10,065 nt of DNA from Taibaiella helvus_B (GTDB lineage: Bacteria > Bacteroidota > Bacteroidia > Chitinophagales > Chitinophagaceae). Shown in pieces: positions 5,988-10,065 of the stretch. Each line of letters opens with the position of its first letter. The stretch's first letter is position 1. The notes below the pieces were generated by a model that was given only the letters and a program-made list of their open reading frames with translations, made no database searches and was not told the origin of the DNA. The translations under genes were made by a program, and so were the position numbers. The stretch covers positions 1 through 10,065 of the forward strand of contig JBEBVI010000136.1 in assembly GCA_040392805.1 (NCBI GenBank), in the 5' to 3' direction.

Positions 5988-7091
5988 TCAATTTTTGACT
6001 ACCTTTTCTTTAACATCTATACCTTGTCCTTTTAATTCTATAAAATAAACACCATTTGGTAGGGTTTCCGCAGGCTGGTATAATTTATTCAATCCAGTCT
6101 TAAGGAACTCTTTCCTTTCCAGTATTTTCCGTCCGGTTATATCGTAAACAGAGAGGGTCGCTTCTGTGCTCTCTGCTGATTGAATACGGAGGTTCCATCC
6201 TGCAGCCGATGGGTTAGGCGAAATAGCTGTATTTTCCGGGTTACTGGATAATTTATTAAGGGTTAAAATGGTAGGTACATCGTCTGGCGTAAGCGTAGCT
6301 GTTGATCTTTGTATTTCTTTGGCACCATTTCTGCCAGCAGCTGGACGAGCAGGAAGATAAGTTATTATTAACTCCGGCCAATAGGCGCAATTTTCATGAT
6401 CACTGGAAGCAAAAAGCTGAGAGCGATAGTGGGCCTCATTCTGCAAGCGTAGTAAAAAGCCATTGTTGGCATCGGGGTCGGTAGCCAGCTCATCTATGAT
6501 ATCCTGTACCATATCTGTAACATCAACACTGACGGTATAATTGTACTGTAAATTGGTAACAGGCAGGGTTACCCAATTTGCTGAGTTAGGATCTGTTAGG
6601 GGTTGAGTATCCCAGGTTACGCTATGTTCATCCCAGGCATAGGTTGCTCCAGGCAGTACTCTTTGTACCCAACCTTCGTTCGTTGTAGTAAAGGGAGTTC
6701 CCGGGTAATTGGAATTAGATGCGTATGCCGTACTGGAAGGGGTATGCAATACTAATTCTGCACTATATACGTGATAACTATAAGGAGTAGAATTAATAAG
6801 GTCGTTCAGTCCTCTAAACCGGATTAACGAACGTATTGTACCACTACCACAACCACTGTAGGCGTACCATGTCCAATCCAGAACAGGTAGCTCAGGGTGA
6901 TCACCAAAATTCATATATTTAGGTGTTGTATAATAGCCCGAGCTGGGAGGAGGTACACAATCATAATCCAACATGAAGATGTTGGCATCTTCACCAGAAT
7001 AGGCATCAGGCTTAAACTTTGTAACTGTCTGGCTGAAAGCAGGAGCTAACTGAATTGTAAGCAATGCTCCTAATACTAATAGTTTTTTCAT
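5988..7091 (-). CDS. Secreted DNRLRE/CBM96-like protein with T9SS type A sorting domain
   Basis: This 367-residue exported protein starts at the ATG at 7091: MKKLLVLGALLTIQLAPAFS is a standard signal peptide with cleavage likely before Gln21. The open frame runs 51 codons further up, but that part is AT-rich, low-complexity and has no signal-peptide logic. Residues about 25-245 look like a DNRLRE-type beta-sandwich: conserved YAWDEHSVTWDTQP (151-164), a VDVTDMVQDI strand-helix (188-197), and NGFLLRLQNE (210-219), ending with WPELIITY (238-245). Residues about 288-367 form a T9SS type A tail (ISPNPSAAGWNLRI, LSVYDITGRKIL, LPNGVYFIELKGQG, KVVKN), which directs export through the type IX system and cell-surface attachment. 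DNRLRE/CBM96-type modules are known or thought to bind polysaccharides; ligand and any enzymatic role are unknown here. Four Cys residues in the mature protein (45, 81, 235 and none in the tail besides) leave one unpaired if 81/235 or 45/81 bond. Confidence 0.85.
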   Translation of the reverse strand: MKKLLVLGALLTIQLAPAFSQTVTKFKPDAYSGEDANIFMLDYDCVPPPSSGYYTTPKYMNFGDHPELPVLDWTWYAYSGCGSGTIRSLIRFRGLNDLINSTPYSYHVYSAELVLHTPSSTAYASNSNYPGTPFTTTNEGWVQRVLPGATYAWDEHSVTWDTQPLTDPNSANWVTLPVTNLQYNYTVSVDVTDMVQDIIDELATDPDANNGFLLRLQNEAHYRSQLFASSDHENCAYWPELIITYLPARPAAGRNGAKEIQRSTATLTPDDVPTILTLNKLSSNPENTAISPNPSAAGWNLRIQSAESTEATLSVYDITGRKILERKEFLKTGLNKLYQPAETLPNGVYFIELKGQGIDVKEKVVKN

Positions 7092-7216
7092 AATAAAAAA
7101 ATTTAGAAAGATGATATAATATCTTGTTAACAATATTTTTTTTAATAAGATTATGAAATAGTAAAAAATTTTATCGAACAAAAAATATATTATTTTAATA
7201 ATAATTAAAGCTGAAC
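7092..7216. promoter_or_regulatory. Very AT-rich divergent promoter region with a TTGTTAACAA palindrome
   Basis: This spacer separates the minus-strand secreted-protein gene from the plus-strand ABM/AKR operon. It contains the perfect 10-base palindrome TTGTTAACAA at 7124-7133, flanked by loosely mirrored AATATC/TATT, which would suit a dimeric regulator. A minus-strand TATTTTTTG (7179-7187) is one base longer than the TAnnTTTG consensus and could be the -7 box of the secreted-protein gene, giving a leader of about 80 bases. The operator role is inference. Confidence 0.35.
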
Positions 7217-7224
7217 TAACTTTG
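7217..7224 (+). promoter_or_regulatory. -7 box (TAACTTTG) of the ABM/AKR operon
   Basis: TAACTTTG matches TAnnTTTG exactly. A TTTT at 7193-7196, a weak -33 match, lies 20 bases upstream, which is the right spacing. The box ends only 5 bases before the ATG at 7230, so the transcript should be leaderless or nearly so. Confidence 0.55.
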
Positions 7225-7229
7225 CAGTC

Positions 7230-7520
7230 ATGACGAAAATCCATTTAACAGCCATTATCAAGGCTAAAGATGAGTACAGAGATGAAGTGATTTCTACTCT
7301 GCAAAATATGGTAGAGCAAACACGAAAAGAAGAGGCTTGTGAATTATATACCCTCCACCAGGGGCTAGATGATAAAAACCTGTTCACCTTTTATGAAATA
7401 TGGAAAAGTAAAGAAGGTCTAGATGCTCATAATCAACAATCATACATTAAAGCCTTTGCAAAGATGGTTGAAGAAAAATTACAAGAAAGGCCTACAATTT
7501 TATTAACAACATTAATCTGA
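7230..7520 (+). CDS. ABM-domain (putative quinol monooxygenase, YgiN-like) protein
   Basis: This 96-residue protein is one complete antibiotic-biosynthesis-monooxygenase (dimeric alpha-beta ferredoxin-like) domain. It opens with the edge strand IHLTAIIKAK (4-13), followed by the helix RDEVISTLQNMVEQTRKEE, the strand CELYTLHQGLDD, the hallmark strand FTFYEIWKSKEGLDAH (53-68), and a C-terminal helix and strand ending ERPTILLTTLI. Relatives such as YgiN act on quinols or protect against reactive electrophiles without a bound cofactor; others degrade haem, but no haem-ligand signature is evident. The start at 7230 is the only one that preserves the first strand. The AKR gene begins 11 bases after its stop, so they form an operon and may serve one redox or detoxification task. 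Confidence 0.88.
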   Translation: MTKIHLTAIIKAKDEYRDEVISTLQNMVEQTRKEEACELYTLHQGLDDKNLFTFYEIWKSKEGLDAHNQQSYIKAFAKMVEEKLQERPTILLTTLI

Positions 7521-7531
7521 GAAAATACAAT

Positions 7532-8515
7532 ATGGAATATAGAAAATTAGGAAATACAGCATTAGAATTATCGACAATAACTCATGGAGCTTTTGCTATT
7601 GGTGGAAATATGTGGGGAGGTAATGAAAAAAAGGATTCAATTGAGTCTATTCATGCATCGCTAGATCATGGTGTAACAAGTATTGACACCGCTCCTTTCT
7701 ATGGATTTGGGTTAAGTGAAGAAATGATTGGAGAAGCCATCAAAGGAAAAGACCGATCAAAAATTCAGTTATTGACCAAATTCGGTTTGGTTTGGGATGG
7801 CAGTAATCAAGGAAAGGGTGAGTTTTTCTTTGATGCTGAGGATAATGGAAAGAAAATACCTGTATTTAAGTATACTTCAAAAGCCAATATCATTAAAGAG
7901 TTGGAGGAAAGTTTAAAGCGTTTAGGTACTGATTATATAGACTTACTGCAGTTACACTGGCCTGATGCTACTACGCAAATCAGTGAGACTATGGAAGCCT
8001 TAGAATTGTTAATCCAGCAAGGTAAAATTCGTGCTGCTGGTGTGAGTAACTATAGTGTATCACAATTAAAAGAGGCTTCAGAAACTTTGAAATTGGCTAG
8101 TAATCAAGTTGCCTATAGTATGTTAAATCGCACCATAGAAAACGATCTGGTACCCTACTCTATGGAAACCAATACAGGTATTATAGCGTATAGCCCAATG
8201 GAAAGAGGCTTATTAACTGGTAAATACTTTAATGAAAGCAAACTAAAAGACAATGACCATCGTAACGGCTATTTCTCGCAATTTGATTTAGAAAAAGTTA
8301 AAAGTCTGTTACAAGCTATTGAACCCATTGCAGATAGTAAAGGAGTATCAGTAGCACAATTGGTTTTACGTTGGACTACCCTTCAACCTGCAATTACTGT
8401 AGTATTAGCTGGATCCAGGAATGCAGAACAATCTATTGCTAATGCAGCAGCAATGAACATCAATCTTACTGCTGATGAACTACAAATAATTAACAAGGAA
8501 CTTTCCAAACTTTAA
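7532..8515 (+). CDS. Aldo/keto reductase
   Basis: This 327-residue NADPH-dependent oxidoreductase has a TIM-barrel fold and reduces aldehydes or ketones in the cytoplasm. The catalytic tetrad is complete: Asp52 and Tyr57 in SIDTAPFYGFG, Lys83 in LLTKFG, and His142 in LLQLHWP. The cofactor-binding C-terminal half is intact: AAGVSNYSVSQL (168-179), NQVAYSMLNR (191-200), GIIAYSPMERGLLTGKY (216-232), and VVLAGSRNAEQ (290-300). Length and motif spacing are normal for the potassium-channel-beta/YdhF-like branch. The substrate cannot be read from sequence. It follows the ABM gene by 11 bases without a Shine-Dalgarno sequence, and a long perfect hairpin lies directly after its stop. A sampled stretch (7561-7620) is 38% GC against 45% in a sampled stretch of the YfhO gene. 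Confidence 0.95.
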   Translation: MEYRKLGNTALELSTITHGAFAIGGNMWGGNEKKDSIESIHASLDHGVTSIDTAPFYGFGLSEEMIGEAIKGKDRSKIQLLTKFGLVWDGSNQGKGEFFFDAEDNGKKIPVFKYTSKANIIKELEESLKRLGTDYIDLLQLHWPDATTQISETMEALELLIQQGKIRAAGVSNYSVSQLKEASETLKLASNQVAYSMLNRTIENDLVPYSMETNTGIIAYSPMERGLLTGKYFNESKLKDNDHRNGYFSQFDLEKVKSLLQAIEPIADSKGVSVAQLVLRWTTLQPAITVVLAGSRNAEQSIANAAAMNINLTADELQIINKELSKL

Positions 8516-8524
8516 GTTTTAAAC

Positions 8525-8562
8525 TATTAAACCTATTCAAATACATTTGAATAGGTTTAATA
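8525..8562 (+). terminator. Perfect 38-base hairpin after the ABM/AKR operon
   Basis: Bases 8525-8542 and 8545-8562 are exact reverse complements (18 bp, core AAACCTATTCAAAT) around the two bases AC. It begins 10 bases after the AKR stop, which fits a transcription terminator or an mRNA 3'-end protector. There is no run of T after it (TCCATGC follows), so Rho-independent release is less certain than at 5848. It is perfectly symmetric, so it could serve either strand or bind a dimeric protein. Confidence 0.65.
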
Positions 8563-8679
8563 ATCCATGCAAGTTAGCCGATTTTAAAAGCTTTATAGAG
8601 AATATTGAAATAGACTCTTAACATTCCTAGCTACCTTCACTGTTGTAACCAAATAAATCGAAATCAAAAGAACAACAGT

Positions 8680-9534
8680 ATGAACCTTATATCTATAGCT
8701 TTTACTGTCTTATTGTTTGCTACAGCATGCAGTAAGAAGGAAGTCATCCAATCCGATAAAAGTAAATTACCCATTCCACCAGTTATAATAGTAAATACTG
8801 ATACAATTTTAAATGTCACCTATGAAAACGGTCAGCTTAATTCCGGTATATCAGGAGTAAGAGCGACTGTAGCACCTGGTGCCGATGCAGCATACCTGAT
8901 TATTGGCAAAAACAGCAAGCATGGCATTGCCCATAAGGTTACTCTTGGAAATTCTGATTATTACTCCGCAGAAGCTTATCGTAGCGAATCTGATGCGCTG
9001 GAAAATCAAGCCTCGCTCTTCTTTCCAGGAATGGAGCGTAGATATGAATTTAGTTTATACTTAAAAGACTGGGAACAGTGGAATACAGCAAATACACCAT
9101 ATGGTGATAATATTTTTCAGTTAAAAGTAACTGGTGGTGACCCTGTTCCGGTAAGACTACTTACCAAACGAAATGCAATTATAGCACGCTATGACGCAAG
9201 TGGAAATGGCACTGTTATTTCAGATTTCAGGCCACAAATTAATAAATGGATTGATTTCAGAATAGATGTGAAATGGACATTAGATAATACAGGTTATTTT
9301 AAAATTTATACCAGATATAGTGGTGAAGAAAATTATGCTTTAAGATTAGAGAATCTGAATGCAAGGACTTTTACAGGTACTCAGTTAGCTAACGGACAAA
9401 AAGGCTATATCAAATGGGGTGTATATCGTGAAGCAGGAAAAGATATCAACGGAAATGTGATTACTAATGATAATGTTTTAACCCGCGTTGCCTATCATGA
9501 TAATATCAGAATCATTAAACTACCGACACAATAA
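8680..9534 (+). CDS. Lipoprotein, heparin-lyase-I/PL20-like polysaccharide lyase
   Basis: This 284-residue exported lipoprotein has the hydrophobic N-terminus ISIAFTVLLFATAC with lipidation at Cys17 followed by SKKE, a usual Bacteroidota lipoprotein start. The n-region MNLIS has no Lys or Arg, which is unusual, but no other ATG is available because the frame opens only after the stop at 8611-8613. Residues about 45-282 match the polysaccharide-lyase jelly-roll family that includes PL13/PL20-type enzymes (Pfam Polysacc_lyase): strands SAEAYRSES, RRYEFSLYLKDWEQW, DNIFQLKV, the KWIDFRIDVKW block (189-199), and the C-terminal signature KGYIKWGVYREAG (241-253) with VAYHDNIRIIK (270-280). The likely reaction is beta-elimination of a uronate-containing glycan in the periplasm or at the surface. 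Exact substrate and catalytic residues cannot be assigned, and a non-catalytic binding role is possible. No SusC/SusD genes adjoin it. Confidence 0.8.
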   Translation: MNLISIAFTVLLFATACSKKEVIQSDKSKLPIPPVIIVNTDTILNVTYENGQLNSGISGVRATVAPGADAAYLIIGKNSKHGIAHKVTLGNSDYYSAEAYRSESDALENQASLFFPGMERRYEFSLYLKDWEQWNTANTPYGDNIFQLKVTGGDPVPVRLLTKRNAIIARYDASGNGTVISDFRPQINKWIDFRIDVKWTLDNTGYFKIYTRYSGEENYALRLENLNARTFTGTQLANGQKGYIKWGVYREAGKDINGNVITNDNVLTRVAYHDNIRIIKLPTQ

Positions 9535-9544
9535 TTATTGATAA

Positions 9545-9570
9545 AAGATGGTGCTGCATTACACCATCTT
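9545..9570 (-). terminator. Hairpin between convergent genes, terminator for the minus strand
   Basis: The arms AAGATGGTG (9545-9553) and CACCATCTT (9562-9570) pair perfectly over 9 bp with an 8-base loop. Read on the minus strand the stem runs into TTTTAT, so it fits an intrinsic terminator for the small membrane-protein gene that stops at 9593. On the plus strand it lies 10 bases after the lyase stop but lacks a T-tract. Confidence 0.65.
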
Positions 9571-9592
9571 AACAATACCATTCTTAGAAACT

Positions 9593-9751
9593 TTAAACAT
9601 GTTTATCATCATGTTTTTTTGGATCAATTTCCGACTTGGTAATTTCATCCTCCATTGTTTTCTGGTCTTTTCTATTCCTACTGATCAGGAATACAATCAA
9701 TAATATCACCAGAACAATAACCAGTCCTTCAACTATGCTATTCCTTTCCAT
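9593..9751 (-). CDS. Small single-pass membrane protein (52 aa)
   Basis: An open frame from ATG at 9751 to TAA at 9593 encodes a short N-terminal segment (MERNSIVEG), one strongly hydrophobic helix at about 9-24 (GLVIVLVILLIVFLIS), a basic stop-transfer RNRKDQK, and a highly charged tail rich in Asp, Glu, Lys and His (ending KKHDDKHV). This layout (short N-terminus outside, charged tail in the cytoplasm by the positive-inside rule) is that of a genuine one-helix membrane protein rather than a random frame. A plausible terminator hairpin follows. No family is recognised. It lies 83 bases after the methionine aminopeptidase stop on the same strand; a one-mismatch -7 box (TAGCATTG, 9779-9786) lies in that gap. 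Confidence 0.7.
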   Translation of the reverse strand: MERNSIVEGLVIVLVILLIVFLISRNRKDQKTMEDEITKSEIDPKKHDDKHV

Positions 9752-9834
9752 TGACACTTTATTTAACTAATTTAAAAACAATGCTAATCTTGAATTGATT
9801 TAAATTCTTAATAAAATGACATAGTGAAAACTGC

Positions 9835-10065
9835 TTAGTAATAGCTGCTATTTAAGTTGATATTTTGCTTTTCTGCAGCTTCAATTATTGTATAGTCAGA
9901 TAAGATCAATGGAGCCCCTTTCTTCACACAAACATTATGTTCAAAATGAACTGCAGTTGATTTATCCTCTGAAACTACAGTCCATCCGTCATCCAGAATA
10001 TCAATTTTATGCGAACCCAAAGCAATCATCGGTTCAATCGCCAATACCATATTTTGAATCAGCTT
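9835..10065 (-). CDS. map: Type I methionine aminopeptidase, C-terminal part (cut by window edge)
   Basis: The frame is open to the right edge and reads KLIQNMVLAIEPMI, so the first in-frame ATG (at 10050) is an internal Met and not the start. The 76 residues are the end of a pita-bread methionine aminopeptidase, which removes the initiator Met from new proteins using two metal ions. Two of its metal-ligand Glu residues are visible: in IEPM (residue 11 of this part) and in HFEH (residue 42), with the conserved DGWTVVSEDKSTAVHFEH between them. The N-terminal two thirds, including the Asp-Asp-His ligands, lie outside the window, so completeness cannot be judged. The C-terminal tail (AAEKQNINLNSSYY) is variable in the family. 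Confidence 0.93.
   Translation of the reverse strand, partial: KLIQNMVLAIEPMIALGSHKIDILDDGWTVVSEDKSTAVHFEHNVCVKKGAPLILSDYTIIEAAEKQNINLNSSYY

Noticed and set aside
7092..7244. 51-codon N-terminal extension of the secreted protein's reading frame
   Set aside because: The extension is AT-rich low-complexity DNA that overlaps the other gene's promoter and start. The internal Met at 7091 begins a textbook signal peptide, so the extension is not coding.
9835..10050. 71-codon complete small gene
   Set aside because: The frame continues past its first Met to the window edge with conserved methionine aminopeptidase residues, so it is the truncated end of a larger gene.

Overview
The window looks like chromosomal DNA of a Bacteroidota bacterium, plausibly of the Chitinophagaceae/Sphingobacteriia side; this is inferred from family resemblance, not from a search. 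Supporting signs are a secreted protein with a type IX secretion (T9SS) type A C-terminal sorting domain, an outer-membrane beta-barrel C-terminus ending in Phe, a lipoprotein with a CSKK N-terminus, genes without Shine-Dalgarno sequences, and several TAnnTTTG boxes, the Bacteroidota -7 promoter element. No rRNA, tRNA, CRISPR array, transposase or phage gene is visible.

Left part (1-1957). The last codons of an outer-membrane protein (+) meet a two-gene minus-strand operon: a MacB/LolD-type ABC ATPase followed 10 bases later by a PduO-type cobalamin adenosyltransferase. Upstream of that operon lies a 500-base gene-free stretch holding a dense array of six small hairpins, readable as two tandem copies of the same three-hairpin module (1612-1780).

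Middle part (1958-5987). ispE (MEP isoprenoid pathway, +) converges on a small TPR protein (-). The TPR gene diverges from a large YfhO-family membrane protein (+), and the shared intergenic space carries two back-to-back TAnnTTTG boxes. The YfhO gene ends at a textbook intrinsic terminator.

Right part (5988-10065). This part looks more AT-rich in sampled lines. It holds a secreted DNRLRE/CBM96-like protein with a T9SS tail (-), a divergent two-gene operon of an antibiotic-biosynthesis-monooxygenase (ABM) domain protein and an aldo/keto reductase (+), a lipoprotein of the heparin-lyase-I/PL20-like polysaccharide lyase family (+), an unannotated-looking 52-residue single-pass membrane protein (-), and the C-terminal 76 residues of a type I methionine aminopeptidase (-, cut by the window edge).

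Most genes belong to known families. No clearly new multi-gene system is visible. The points most worth a second look are the duplicated three-hairpin module, the possible small uronate-polysaccharide locus formed by the two exported proteins and the enzymes between them, the near-leaderless promoters, and the small membrane protein.
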